Origin: Riptortus pedestris | Taxonomy: Eukaryota > Arthropoda > Insecta > Hemiptera > Alydidae | NCBI GenBank assembly: GCA_019009955.1 | Contig: CM032228.1 | Location: 201,796,501-201,860,500 of the forward strand | Length of the DNA stretch: 64,000 bases | Direction: 5' to 3' | Shown here: positions 33,401-44,599 of the stretch, in pieces | Position numbering within the stretch: position 1 is the stretch's first letter | How the letters are laid out: each line of letters opens with the position of its first letter | The notes under the pieces: generated by a model | Database searches by the model: none | Told to the model about the DNA's origin: nothing | The model's input: the letters and a program-made list of their open reading frames with translations, nothing else | Translations under genes and position numbers: made by a program

Positions 33401-36400
33401 TTCCTGTCCAACTATATATCGACTTAGAAGATTACTTGAAATATTTAAAGCTGATTCCTGTCTTCTTTGAAGTTTTAAAGCTTTTGTTTTATTAGGTAGC
33501 TTAGGCCCACTTTTTCCTGCAAGGAAAATATTTAAATATTAAAACATAATATAGTCAAAAAAATTCTTGTCAAATACCAAAGAAAAAGGACAAAAATGTA
33601 TGAGTAATATTTTACTACTTGCTTCAAATTAAATTGTATACTAGTATGGTTATCCATCGACCTAGGAAAATATTATTATAGCTAGGAACCCAACCTAACA
33701 CAGTTGTTGAAGATAATTTTCTAATAATCCCACAGCTATTATAACATTAATAATATACTTCATCAAAAATATAATGTTGAGTGATTGATGTTGCAGGATC
33801 CAACATGTTGTGTCCATGTTGTGTTGATTTTACATTAAATGTTTTTATTTGACGACCAGTTTCACATCAGTGGCATCTTCATGCCTTTTAGTAAATGAGA
33901 GGACTCTAGAACTAAAGACCTGAAAATTTAATGCAGGAAGACTAAATCTCTCTTTTCCCTATTCATCAAAAATATTCTGGTTTCTTTATTTGGCTCACTT
34001 CTGAAAATTTGTATGAAAACCATTTATATATGGTTTAGTTAAAAATTTCACTATGCTTTCGAAGTGTATACATTTCATTTTTTATCTTTTTGATAATAAA
34101 TTAAATTAAAGGAGATGTATTTTTATTTATTTTATGACACATACAAACTGAAGGTTACTTCAGGAGGTAAGTGAACACCTAAATTAGGTCATTCTCTTTA
34201 TTAGCTGTCAAATGTCAATCTTAGTCTATATGTGTTAAGAACAATAGAAAATTGAAGAAAAAAGAAGAATAAAACTATTTTGAAAAAGGTCTTAAACGGA
34301 TTACCAAATTTATCAAGACAGTGTGTCCCAGATTTTAGTTCACCGCCAGTTCTTCGTAGACCCTTCACTAAAGATTGAATAGCTTTTAGTTCTAGAAGCA
34401 AAATGCAAACATTAATTTATATTTATCAGATAATATAACAAGAATGTTATAGGTCTTTAAATACCTTCAAAATCTAAATTGAAATCATCAGGACTAGCTC
34501 GTTCAGATCCATATGCAAAAAAAATGTCATCTTCAGCAAAAAAACCTTCTAGGTTCGTAACCTGGAAGAAAAAAAAAATTAAAAGAATTTCAATAGAAAT
34601 ATGTTCTTTCAGAAATCAAAAAAATAAATCTGAAAATTATTTAATATATATATATAAATATATATATATACTAGCTAAAATACCCGGCTTCGCCCGGGAA
34701 TTCATTTGAGGCTGAACGATGTGGTATTTTTTTTGGTAAGCCTTTAGTTTGCACAGTATTTTGACATTTCCCCGTACCAGTGTTTAGGGTTTATACCTGT
34801 CGTTGCTGTGAGCTGAATGATGATAGTATTTTTTTGGGCAAGGCTTCAATGTTTACTACACTTCTAGTCTTTGTTTTCCCGTGAGGGTCAGGCAGGCGAC
34901 TTATAAATGAGAAATTTTACTGCTGAAGAATAAGTAAAAATGTGTTCCTAATCTATCCCTTTCCACTTTTTAACTCTCCTTTTTGAATACTTAAAATGAT
35001 AATCATGGATTGCATTTATTACAATTAAATATATAATGAAACTTAAACCAATCCTGCCAAAAACCAATCGGAGCACATATAGTTAGGCATAGTTTTGTAC
35101 ATTAGATTATATTCGTAATGTGGAAAACACTTCCAGGAATGGCAGCATTTCACTGGAAATAAGATAAGTCAATTAACTGTTTAGGCTCCTGTCATCTTCC
35201 GGTTCAGCATGAGGTCTAAACACCATGTTTTTCTTAAATTATTGATTGAGAGCATTATTTTAATAATTTATCTACCTGACGGAATTAAATAATAGTATTA
35301 CCCTAAAAATAATTGCATTTATATATTTATAAGAGATAGGTGAGGGGAAGAGATTGTAGCCCTCCAAGCAAAATAAGTAGTACTTTAAATCATATTAAGT
35401 TTAACCGGATATTGTATTTTTTCATAATGGCATTACCATTAACGTCTAATTGTTATGATGGTACATATTTGTTTGAATAACATCAAAATATCGGAAAGAT
35501 ATATATCACCAGAACCAAAGAGTTTGCTTCCCTAGAACTTCCGCTATCGCTCCTTGTGCCAATTCAGCATGCCTTTGTTTAAATAATACATTATACAAAT
35601 TAAATAACGGAAATGCTCTTATAGTTTCTATTGGAAATAAATAACAATGTTACTTTCTAGGAAAAATAAATAAATGAGAAGGAGGCAACGGAGATACCCC
35701 TATATAACCTCACTAACCCGAATCATATTTAGAGTTATGATATGTGACTTTAACACAAAATCATTTTTCATAATATGCATTCATTAAAAACGCTTAAATA
35801 AACACTAATAAAATGAATGACTCCGGCTATAGTTTTAGCGTATATCCCGTGTTTACATCATTTTACAAAACAAGTGAATACAACAAATGTTACTCAAAAT
35901 AAACAACTTTTGTTATGTGCATATTTATCGAAAAATCAATGCGGAACGAAATATCGCTATTTTTAATTTCAGGCCTCCCTTATAACCCCCACTCCTGCCC
36001 GTCCCTAGAAATGTTAGTATGGCTTATTATAAGGAAGGCGTTAGTACTAATTCACATACCGAGTTTGGTTTAGTTCGGTTGAGTCTTTTGTGCCAAATAA
36101 AATTGTTGACTCCCGCTATAGTTTTTAGCGTATAACGCATTTATACTTCCGTATATGGCAAAAGTGCATATAACAAAAGTTACTCTAAAAAACAAAATAA
36201 ATAACTTCTGTTATATGCATATAACATACGTTTACCCGTCCCAGTGTTTAGGGCTAATACCCGTCGTTTTTATGGATTTGTTAATAATAAAATTAATTTT
36301 TTATGTAAGACTTCACTGTCCTCCATATTGTCATATTTCCCGTTTCCTGTGCATTATGCATAGATTTGAATTATTAAGGACAAAATATTAGCGTACATTT

Positions 36401-38296
36401 GAATTAATTTTTCCAGGTGAGGTACCCTTTAGTTCAAATTGGAATGAATTTTGAGCAAATTTCTCTATATAACAAAATAAACAATTTTTGTTATGTGCAT
36501 ATTTACCGAAACTACAATAAGAAACTACAATATATCACTATTATTAATTTCAGGCTTCCCTTATAACGCCCACTCCTACCCGTCCCTAGAAATGTTAGTA
36601 TGGCTTATTATAAGGAAGGCGTTAGTGCTAATACACATACCGAGTGTTTTAATTAGTTCGGTGAGTCTTTTGTGCCAAATAAAATTGTTGACTTCCGCTA
36701 TAATTTTTAATGTATAACGGCTTTATAGTTCGTTATTTGACGATAGTGTATATAACAAAACTTTCTCTAAATAACAGAATAAACAACTTAAGGTACCCGG
36801 CGATGCCCGGGAAATCAATGTTGACTGACTAATAATGCTATTTTTATAGCAAGACTTCAATGTGTACAATTGTACTTCCCTCCACGATGTATTGTTCTTT
36901 CAAAATAGCCAATCCTAAAGTCTAACTTTCAGGGTTAATAGAATAGAAATTTTAGTTTTGAAGAATATATGAAAATGTGTTCGTAATCTATCCCTCTCGA
37001 CTCACGGTTTTTGAATAATTCAAACCATAATCATGGGTAGCATTTATTACAATTAAATATCATCTATAATGAACATATTTCCTGCCAAAAACCAATCCCA
37101 GCACATATAGTTTAAGCATAGTTTTATACATAAGATCATATTCGTATTAGTAAGCCTCAGTGGAAATCACTTCCCATCATGCGAGCATTCCACAGGAAAT
37201 AAGTAAACTCAATTAACTCCCGTCAATTTCCGCTCTCGCTGGAGTGTTATCATGATTGTTTTCCTTAGATTATTGATTCAGAATATTATTTTAATAATTT
37301 ATCTACCTGATGGAACTAAATAATAGATCCATAAAAATAATTTCATTTATGTTCAAAAAGCTAGATGTGGGGAAAAGAGCCCCCTGCAACCTAGTAATAC
37401 TTTAAACATTCATATTGAGTATATATTAAATACCAGAAATGCTCATATAGTTTACATTTCTATTGGAAATAAATATCAAAGTTATAGGGAAAATAAATGA
37501 ATGAGGAGGAGGCGACGGAGGTTTATAAGCTCACTTAACCGAACCATACTTACAGATATCATATAAGACTAAAACATAACATCTTTTGTAATAATATGCA
37601 TTTATTAAAAACACTTAAATAAGCACTAATAAAATTAATTACTCCCGCTATGGTTTTAGCGTATTTCCCGTGTTTACTTCATTTACGGCAAAAGTGAATA
37701 CAACAAAAGTGTGCACGTTTGCGGAAAAAAAAATAGAAAATGAAATATCTCGAATTTTTATTTCAGGCCTCCCTTATAACCCCCACTCCCGTTCGAACTT
37801 AAAAATTGTATTAAAGCTTATAACCATGGAAGAATTAATGCTAATTCACATAGCCAGTTTTGTTAAATTCGGTTCAATCGTTTGTGCTCAATAAAATAGT
37901 TGGCTCCCGCTTTAGTTTTTAGCGTATATCTCGTTTATACTTTGTTATACGACAAAATTTATTCTAAATAACAGAATAAACATCTTTTGTCATGTGCATA
38001 TCTGCCGAAAAACCAATAGGAAACGAAATATCGCTATTTTTAATTTCAGCCCTCCCTTATAACCCCCACTCCTGTTCATCTTAGAGAATATTAATATAGC
38101 CTAAAGTCTAAGTTGGGCTAGTAGCAATATACATACCAAGTTTCATAAAATTCGGTTCAGCCGTTTATGCGTGAAAAGGTAACAAACAAACAAACAGACA
38201 CGAAAGAAACAAAATGCAGTTATGGTGTCTATGACATGTGAAACGAAAAGTTATCGAAAAAAAATGAAAAAAATCAATGTACAGACAGAGGTTACA

Positions 38297-38335
<39 letters not shown>

Positions 38336-41300
38336 TCTATATAGATTACCAGATTAAATATATGATCAGGTTAGCCATGTGAGTTAAAGCGTTGGGCTTA
38401 ATGTCACATGGTGAACCTAGAGTGGCAAGTTCGATTCCCACCTTGGCAATAGGAATTTATATAATCACGAACTCAATGAATAAAATCCTTAGCCCCACTC
38501 TTGCTAGAAAAGGGCGGTAACCGGTATATAACCCCAATTAGCCATAGTAACAAAAAGTAGGCGTTAATAAATAATAATAATAATAATAAATATATGAATT
38601 AAAAACTGATAGCACATTTTTATATCTCAACAAAAATTTTAATTTTTATTTAAAATAAATAAAATTTGAAGCTGCAATTAAAAATAATAATTCCAATTTC
38701 TTTATCAGTTAAAATTAAATAGCATTTGCTATTGTCCTTTATACATTTGTGCTGAAATCCTTACTCCTTCGTACTATAGTAATTTAATTTTAACAAGTCA
38801 ATTTCTACTCCCCTCCCCCAAATAAAAAAAAAGTCCGTCACGCAGGGGCTGCGTAAACTAAGCAGATTTCCCACGTGAAGTTTTACAATAGAGAAATCTG
38901 CCTAATAACAACTGTAGTAGTAAGAAACCTCTAAACCTAAAAAACATTATTTAGGGCGTAATAACCCAGTAGTTTCTAGCCCCAAAAAACAGTTAACCTA
39001 ACCTCTAAACCTATTCACGAGGGACGATAGTCATGGAAACGGCCGCCAGAGCTCTCGACGGAAACTCCGAACATAGCCTACTGATGGCCACACGCAGAAT
39101 AAAAATGCAAATATATCGGTTAATATTCAAGATACAGAATAAATGTATATAACAATATTTATAGTAAATTTAATTTGCAATAAGATTGGTTATGTACAAT
39201 TTTTCGATCCGACGTATAGTAACGGAGATATTTCGAATTTTCGAAAATCCTCCCCTCTAAACCCCCCCTCCCACTGGTCCGATTTCAGCCGTTAACGAAC
39301 TTGATCTTTCTTTTTACATAAAACGCTTAAATATGAAGTTTGGTAAGGATCAAACAAAAATTGCGACCGCTAGAGCGGTAACAGACAAATATATATATAT
39401 ATATATATATATACAGTTTTGAACGGACCTCATTTTCGTCATCTACTAGGTAGGATCGATGGATATTTGAAGAAAAATGTCGAAAATTCCGTCATGAGTA
39501 CAACCTCAATAGCTGATTTCCCTTAAGGGAAATCTGCTAAAAGGATGAGTCAAATAAAAAATTTTCAATTACTTATTAATTATGATGTGATTTAAAAGAT
39601 TGGTCATTCTTAGTTGATAGAAGTACCAAGCACAAATTTCAAAGAATTTAATATAAATGTTATCTTTCTTTTTCATAACACTTTATTGGTTGAGGCTGCC
39701 ACTCAGTAAGGACCGGCTAAATCGCACATGCATTTGCTCTCATCCCACTGGACAAAACCCGTTGATAGCTGAAAGCCAATTAATAGGCTAGCTGTCCATA
39801 AAGTTTTAATGAATTCTACTTTGATTTAGTATAATATATATGATGGTGAAAGTTAACAATTGAATTATCATTGAATTGAGGCATGAAATAATAAAATAAA
39901 GAACTACAATGAAAAGATTACTAGGGAAATGGATAGAAACCCAACATCTCTGTGACCACGCAGCAAAAACTGATTGCATAATAATTCAGTTCGGTGCTCA
40001 TATTCAAAATAGGAGATTAAGAGTGAATCACCTCATAGGAGATAGCTTGTTAAAAGTTTCTGATATAATTAATTTTTGTTATTTGATAGTTTAAGCTCAA
40101 ATTCTATTACTACACCCATGAAATGTCTTATGATCAGGAGAAAATCTCGTTATTACAACAACCACAGTTTCAGCTTAAATGCAAAACCTAAGTCGGGCGA
40201 AACGTAAGGGAGTATTGAATTTGGAACTTTGAAAAATTATCAGACAATCAAGGGATATGACATACTAGAAGAAAAGAGTTCCTAATGAAAAAATGTTCAA
40301 TTACCATGAATTGTGTCTGGGTTTAAATATTTTCAAAGAATGAATTAGTAAAACAAATAATTGTTCCCTCTCTTATGGCAATAATAGAAGCTGGAACAAA
40401 TATTACTAAGGACATTAATATTTTAAAAAGTCAATTACCAACTGAATTTATAGGTCAATATATGTGCCAATAAGTCCCATTATTATTAAATTTAGTCCCC
40501 TGACCATTTATAGACTGCTGGACTAAATATTAGCCACACAAAAATTGAAATCAACCCAATTATTATTATTTTTATTAATAAAATTTAAATTTTTATAGTG
40601 AAGAAGTCATAAAGTACAATAGTGCAGTAGTATAAAAAAAGTAACAAGCTTTATTTCGCACCAAACCAGCAGGTAGAAATTGGAACTTAGTACAAATAAC
40701 AAACCCTTGAAATATTATTTCCAAATAATGTCAGTACAATATTAAAGAAGAAGGATCAAAACTTAGCAAAACAATTATGAATATAGATTCGAAACATAAG
40801 AGAAAATATCCCCAAAGAATAGATTGTACATCCAAAGGTTAAAATATTCAAAACTCAATGAAGGGAATGAACTTGAAAGTCTACAATACAGACAGCATAT
40901 TGTCTAATATGCATTGATTTCTTATTACTCTAAAGGTGTCTACAAGTAATTGACATTGTAAAACCAACAAAATGTTCAGAAATAAGATCTGTAACTATCC
41001 TAAGAGTTTGCCAAGGATTTGAGAAATTGTAATTAATAACAAAATATGAGGAAATTAGGTAGGACAAAATACATTCCAATAAGTTAGACGCGTTGAATAC
41101 ATAATATTGATCAAATGAGGATAACCGTAATTCCTTTTTACTTAATAATTTAGTTCTACAATTGGCCCCAACCCTCTTTAATAAAATGGCCTTGATAAGT
41201 GTTCAACAATAATTCAATTCCCGAGGTTTAGGAGTCACTTGCCTCAGATTTAGCTTTATTAATTATTCACATTAATCAAAAGATTATTTTGAAATATTTT

Positions 41301-42372
41301 AAGGAGACATATAATAGAGTGTATTACTCAATAAATCGTTTATAATTGTATCCATTGAAAGGTTTAAACTTTATTATGAAAATATATAAACCAATTATTA
41401 ATGTTTTGAGCAACAATGCTTGAGGCTCTTGTTTGATGTATCCAAGAATTTTATTATGTGACATTATTACCAAATATGGTCCTGACTTCAACCAAAGCCA
41501 AAAAAGGAACCTGAGATTTGCCTTAATAGTACAAATTGGGCTTTATCACTATTTAAAATTAACACATTATTCAATGTATTTTTCCCACATATATTTGTCC
41601 CTGCAGGTAATTGAAAATTAAGGGATATTATGATTTATACATAAATAATAATATCATGCACTGAAAGTAAATCATTAAATTAAAAAAAAGCAGAACTAAC
41701 CTGATTACCATCAGAAGTATAAATCTTTCTCACAGCACCAGTATCTAGCTTGGCAACATCAGTAATTGTTGACAAGGTGTGATCAAATGATGGTGCATTT
41801 CGTTTGTTTAAAAGTAATCTCATTACTTTTCTAGGTCTGTTTCCATTTCTAACTACAATAATAATTCTAGGTCTGACCAAGTTAGAAGTCCCTTTAATAG
41901 AGCTATTGTTTGAATTTGGAGATGACAACCGTGTAAATGAACGTGCAGGCCTAATTTTTGGTGTTGAAAGAGATAAGCTGTAATCAACCTTTTTAAATGT
42001 GTCACCAAGGCCAGAACAAGCATAATATTTCCCATCTTCTAAATCTTCCAATGTGCTGATTTTTCTCCCATCCATTGTAAAAAGAACTCTAACTCCAGTA
42101 GCGAGATTAACATTGTTAGAAAATGCCCTTGTCAGTTCGTTCAACAAACTATCAAAAGATCTATAACGTTCTGGTGTAATAGCTATTGTTACTCCTTTGC
42201 TGAATCGGTCACCATTGCAAAAAAATTTTATTCTCTTAGCTTTCTTAGCTTTAGATGGGGAGTTGTGTTGTATATCAATGTCAGTCACATTTTTTTGGAG
42301 CTCTAAAGGAGCACTTGCAAATTTATCTAGTTTATCAGGCATAGACTGCTCACTAGCAACAAGAAGAGGCAT
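25663..42372 (-). CDS. DCLK: Doublecortin-like kinase (DCLK), eight coding exons
   Basis: Microtubule-binding Ser/Thr kinase of the CaMK group. Coding exons in order: 42372-41701, 34561-34465, 34391-34305, 33516-33357, 29607-29430, 28625-28479, 27107-26961, 25917-25663. They total 1743 nt (580 aa plus TAG) with GT-AG junctions and consistent phases. DCX1 is about residues 46-132 ([23 protein letters not shown]), DCX2 about 167-245 ([26 protein letters not shown]). Kinase parts: P-loop IGDGNFAVV (325-333), catalytic Lys 348 (YALKIIDK), Glu 365, HRDIKPEN (Asp 440), DFG Asp 462, GTPTYVAPE, and the DCLK-like end [17 protein letters not shown] and HPWF. It is shorter than vertebrate DCLK1 (over 700 aa), with a short linker and almost no tail. 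Further 5' UTR or alternative first exons may exist. The family is certain; the paralogue is not. Confidence 0.95.
26381..26885 (+). pseudogene. Mariner (Tc1/mariner) transposase fragment, N-terminal DNA-binding part
   Basis: The frames give [20 protein letters not shown], then [14 protein letters not shown], and [20 protein letters not shown]. These match the N-terminal helix-turn-helix and WVPHEL linker of mariner transposases. An in-frame stop and loss of the catalytic part show decay. A TIR-like ggttccataagtttgttcgg is at 26381. Lies in the last DCLK intron, opposite strand. Confidence 0.8.
26961..27107 (-). CDS. DCLK: DCLK exon 7 (DFG to APE activation segment)
   Basis: 147 nt, phase 0 at both ends. 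Reads [20 protein letters not shown] then [20 protein letters not shown]; Asp of DFG is residue 462 of the joined protein. Confidence 0.95.
27179..27765 (-). mobile_element. HINE-like repeat copy, reverse, full length (core A1)
   Basis: Begins (plus strand) with ccgtcacgaggggctgcgac, the inverse of the family hairpin, then CAGATTTCCCACGTG. Blocks run through tgagtaggagtgggg, cgatccgacgcaaaatagcg and a short (TA)n to AAGGGAAATCTGCTA at 27765. The usual internal palindrome partner is lost by a short deletion. DCLK intron. Confidence 0.82.
28140..28440 (+). pseudogene. Non-LTR retrotransposon fragment (R1/jockey-like C-terminal region)
   Basis: The plus strand gives [20 protein letters not shown] with upstream [15 protein letters not shown] in nearby frame pieces. 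TQxLTGHGxFxxYL is typical of the region after RT in R1-type elements. Frames are broken. The surrounding 27860-28140 is less AT-rich and may be more of the same element. Confidence 0.52.
28479..28625 (-). CDS. DCLK: DCLK exon 6 (catalytic loop)
   Basis: 147 nt, phase 0 at both ends. [20 protein letters not shown] then [17 protein letters not shown]. Carries the catalytic Asp of HRD. Confidence 0.95.
29430..29607 (-). CDS. DCLK: DCLK exon 5 (VAIK lysine and C-helix)
   Basis: 178 nt. Includes [20 protein letters not shown] and the hinge [13 protein letters not shown]. Donor GTAAGA. Completes a Lys codon begun in exon 4. Confidence 0.95.
29615..30245. other. DCLK intronic DNA, nothing recognised
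   Basis: AT-rich, no open frame of note and no copy of the repeat families in this window. A short duplicated phrase (caatgcatgtcactatag / aatgcatgtcattatgag) lies near 30020-30065. Confidence 0.4.
30253..30896 (+). mobile_element. HINE-like repeat copy, full length (core A1)
   Basis: 5' TAGCTGATTTCCCTTAAGG with a slightly mutated palindrome, (TA)n at 30378-30421, and 3' CACGTGGGAAATCTGCTTAG followed by the hairpin region aacgcaggccctgcttgac. Inserted next to a mariner remnant. DCLK intron. Confidence 0.84.
30905..31445 (-). pseudogene. Mariner transposase pseudogene (DD34D type)
   Basis: Minus-strand pieces read [11 protein letters not shown], then [14 protein letters not shown] (cf. HRIVTGDEKWI), and [14 protein letters not shown], the hallmark near the third catalytic Asp. 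It ends with RDAKYFEKV. Several stops and frame changes. It differs from the mariner piece at 26381-26885 in the linker (GNW versus VWVPHKL), so two lineages are present. Confidence 0.8.
31455..31596 (-). mobile_element. HINE-like 5'-end fragment, reverse
   Basis: Starts in a short (TA)n, then tcgtcatctcctagg ... cgacctcaatagc, and ends with the palindrome to AAATCTGCTA at 31596. Only the terminal 140 bases of the family remain. DCLK intron. Confidence 0.78.
31600..32500. other. DCLK intronic DNA, nothing recognised
   Basis: AT-rich with no repeat family or coding signal that I can name. Confidence 0.35.
32505..32735 (+). mobile_element. tRNA-derived SINE, near full length
   Basis: Head gggggctcaggttagtcttgtg, B-box-like GAGTTTGATTCTG, body tttagtgacaaactcattaa, and tail ggacgttaataaaaaatt. 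DCLK intron. Confidence 0.82.
33357..33516 (-). CDS. DCLK: DCLK exon 4 (linker and P-loop)
   Basis: 160 nt. Basic linker [20 protein letters not shown] followed by [18 protein letters not shown], the glycine-rich loop. Confidence 0.95.
33785..33975 (-). repeat. Dispersed repeat, PLE-like end (copy 1)
   Basis: The minus strand has CACTGATGTGAAACTGGTCG then tcaaataaaaacattt and a GGATCC-containing flank. A diverged copy is at 45845-45990. Such CTGATG...GAAAC-GGT-GTCAAATAAA ends are common in invertebrate retroelement terminal repeats; assignment to Penelope-like elements is inference. Confidence 0.5.
34305..34391 (-). CDS. DCLK: DCLK exon 3 (inter-domain linker)
   Basis: 87 nt, reads [20 protein letters not shown] then GTHCLDKF. 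Both edges share split codons with neighbours (Glu 257, Gly 286). Confidence 0.92.
34465..34561 (-). CDS. DCLK: DCLK exon 2 (end of second DCX domain)
   Basis: 97 nt, reads [20 protein letters not shown] then [12 protein letters not shown]; continues DCX2 directly from exon 1. Confidence 0.94.
34671..38302 (-). mobile_element. Non-autonomous Helitron-like element with internal tandem monomers (copy 1)
   Basis: Read on the minus strand it ends with the hairpin CCCGGGCGAAGCCGGG, eight bases, then CTAG (34671-34674), directly next to (TA)n. A GC hairpin followed by CTAG at an AT target is the classic Helitron 3' end. The other end abuts (TA)n at 38303-38340. The interior repeats a monomer marked by ggcctcccttataaccccca at about 35974, 36555, 37767 and 38048. 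A second, inner hairpin (gtacccggcgatgcccgggaa) near 36790 suggests two elements in series. It contains no long reading frame and lies in DCLK intron 1. Confidence 0.72.
38303..38340. repeat. (TA)n microsatellite at Helitron edge
   Basis: About 16 TA units bordering the Helitron-like element; probably the insertion target. Confidence 0.85.
38362..38590 (+). mobile_element. tRNA-derived SINE, near full length
   Basis: Head gatcaggttagccatgtgag, B box GCAAGTTCGATTCCCACC, body and tail aggcgttaataaataataat. It ends in (TAA)n-like repeats. DCLK intron 1. Confidence 0.85.
38833..39539 (-). mobile_element. HINE-like repeat copy, reverse, full length (core A2, best preserved)
   Basis: On the plus strand it begins gtccgtcACGCAGGGGCTGCGT (perfect 6-bp hairpin stem), then CAGATTTCCCACGTG, the extra CAATAGAGAAATCTGC motif, all core blocks, (TA)n near 39389-39412 and the perfect palindrome GATTTCCCTTAAGGGAAATC to 39539. 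It is flanked by a run of A on the left. About 180 bases at 38900-39100 are not seen in most copies. Confidence 0.88.
39545..41695. other. DCLK intron 1 DNA, nothing recognised
   Basis: About 2.1 kb of AT-rich sequence. A 61-codon open frame at 39909-40094 has no recognisable motif and no support from splice sites. Confidence 0.35.
41701..42372 (-). CDS. DCLK: DCLK exon 1 (start codon, both DCX domains)
   Basis: 672 nt, 224 codons. A strong acceptor (ttttccag, ending at 42378) lies just before GGGAA and the ATG at 42370-42372, so an upstream 5' UTR exon is likely. This ATG gives [10 protein letters not shown]. The open frame extends further upstream to 42453 but crosses the acceptor and reads like intron. 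Donor GTTAGT after CAG at 41701. Confidence 0.93.
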
Positions 42373-42379
42373 TTCCCCT

Positions 42380-43540
42380 GGAAAATATGAGAAATTAGAG
42401 TGAAATCCTAAAATTAAAACTAAAAATATGAAATAATTATTAAGCACACACAATAAATGACTTAGTTAGTTAATACACAATATTCAAAAGATAACAATCA
42501 TTTGTTGTGCATCTATTATTCCTCAAAAAATAATATAAGACAAGTATAAAGAAAGAATTAAGGTAAATAAAATTGTGCATAGCTTGCGAAGCTACATTAC
42601 CTGTCAATGGCACCTAATAAAATTTATCATACCTATCACAAGAATGAATCACATCAATTTCGCCTAATGACTAATACAGACTAACCTAAATGGGGGGTAG
42701 GAGCCATATAGTAAAATTCAAAAGATAAGCCTGCTGACTAAGTCACTGCTATATCAATGAAAACTCGTTTGACGTATAAAGCATTACAAAAAAAAGAGTT
42801 AAGAAACACAAATCACGTTAAGAGCTTGTCTAGCATGTCGTAAACATTTGTTAATGCATGGCAATTTTGTTCACCTGAGCTTTACTCCATAAAGCTGTGA
42901 ATTCATATTAACCGATATCAACCTCATTAACCACGGCTTTTACTAAAATACTGTAATCAGAACAATTCAAATGATTTAATGAGTAGATACAATTTTTGAG
43001 GGGGGCGGGTGAAAAAAAAAAACAGACTTTTATAATGAAATGCTATTTATTAACTTCCACTGTATAATTTAATTTAAATAATTATAATGGGTAAAAATTG
43101 TTAATTTTAAATGGATAAAATTATATGTTATTCAGTCAATGCAATCATAATTGAAGTTGAATGATTGCTGGAATCAAAACGTTATAAAAAAAAAATGCTC
43201 CAGAATTTGTCAATATCTTTGTAAATATTTTCTTTAGGTAATTTTTATTTATTATTTTTTTAGGGGCCCAACGCTTTACCAGGTTTGATAAAGAAGTAAA
43301 TTACACGACTAATATTATTCTTATGAATGAAGTACACGACAAGCAGAGATTTCTGCTATTTGGTAAAATTTCAAAAGCTAAAATGAACGAAAATTTGTTA
43401 AGACAATAGTACTTTTAGAAAAAGACCTTGAACTATGTTCAGCCAATTTAAAAGTAAAAGGTTCAGAAGTGGAGTAGTTTCAAGCACTAGAGAACCGGGA
43501 ATTTGTATAAGGTCGTCAAAACACTCAATTCTATCAACAT
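42380..43540. other. Region upstream of DCLK coding start
   Basis: AT-rich, no exon recognised. It should contain the DCLK 5' UTR, further 5' exons or promoter, but I cannot place a start site. Confidence 0.35.
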
Positions 43541-43549
43541 ACTGAATTT

Positions 43550-44460
43550 TGTCTAGGTGATATGGGAAAACTCACTAGAAGTGATCAAATCGAGAGCAGG
43601 TTGAACCAATTCTTTAAAGATAACTAAACCCCAAGGGCTGACGATATCTCCTCAGCATTACTGTAGTATTCAGGAAATGTTATATCAGGAAAGAGGATCT
43701 TCAGGTAATTTATGGTAGATATATAGATATTGTAAAAGAATAATTTCTAGGAGACTGGGGAGTAGCAAATATTGTTAGTTGGTTTATTTATTAACGTCTA
43801 CTTTAATTAGAGTAAATTGTCCTTATATATAAAATAAAAGGACAAACAATTTTAAAGCATAAATTTAGAATTATAGGGCTTCTTGCTACATCCTAAAACA
43901 TACTGCAAGTGACAATTTATCGAATGTCACTGAAGGATTGAAAGAATTGTGTGAGAGTACCTAGGAGGAATTCGTCCAGGAAGACTACAGCAGAACACGT
44001 CTTCTATATTGAACAAAGAGAGGAGAATGACCTGTAAGCATAACGTTGATGCTGATGATGATCTGCATCACTTAGGCATTAACTTCAGACTGGAATATAG
44101 TAGTGTAGATAGCCTAAAGCTGCGAGCTATTGGGAATACCAAACAAGCTCGTCAGATTGCCAAGAATGACTCTAAGGGACTTGTAAGGTCAACATTGGAT
44201 TTGGCATCTCTGACGGCCATCAGATTACGAGTGGCCTAAGACAATGAGACCCATTATCCCCCCAATCTGCTAAACCTCGCCTTAGAAGTGGCCGAAAAAT
44301 AAGAACATATCTTGGTGGCATATACAAAAGACAGTCACAGCATATGGCAAATGCCGACGATATATTGATGACATCTAGAAATGTCGCGGCATTAGGAGGT
44401 CCAGAAGAATTTGCAAGAGCAGGGCAAGGTTTAGGTGCGTGTGCAAATATATATAAAATA
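43550..44460 (+). pseudogene. Degraded non-LTR retrotransposon reverse transcriptase
   Basis: Near 44340 the plus strand reads HMANADDILMTSRNVAALGG, the RT active-site motif YADD with Tyr changed to Asn. Just before it, in shifted frames, are remnants like (D)PLSP and LLNLALEVA, the usual text ahead of that motif. Frames are broken in several places. The part before 44180 is assigned only by continuity. Confidence 0.6.
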
Positions 44461-44599
44461 ATAGAACAACAAACAAGTGGCATAAGAAAATAAATATCCA
44501 ATAAAAATAAACTGGATAAACGCATAACTACTTAGGCACATATTCATCCAAGGCTTCAGATCACACACACTCTTGGAACCTACCCACACTTGGGTGGAG

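Noticed and set aside
42373..42453. Upstream extension of DCLK exon 1 (MCVLNNYF...)
   Set aside because: It crosses a strong splice acceptor and reads like translated AT-rich intron.
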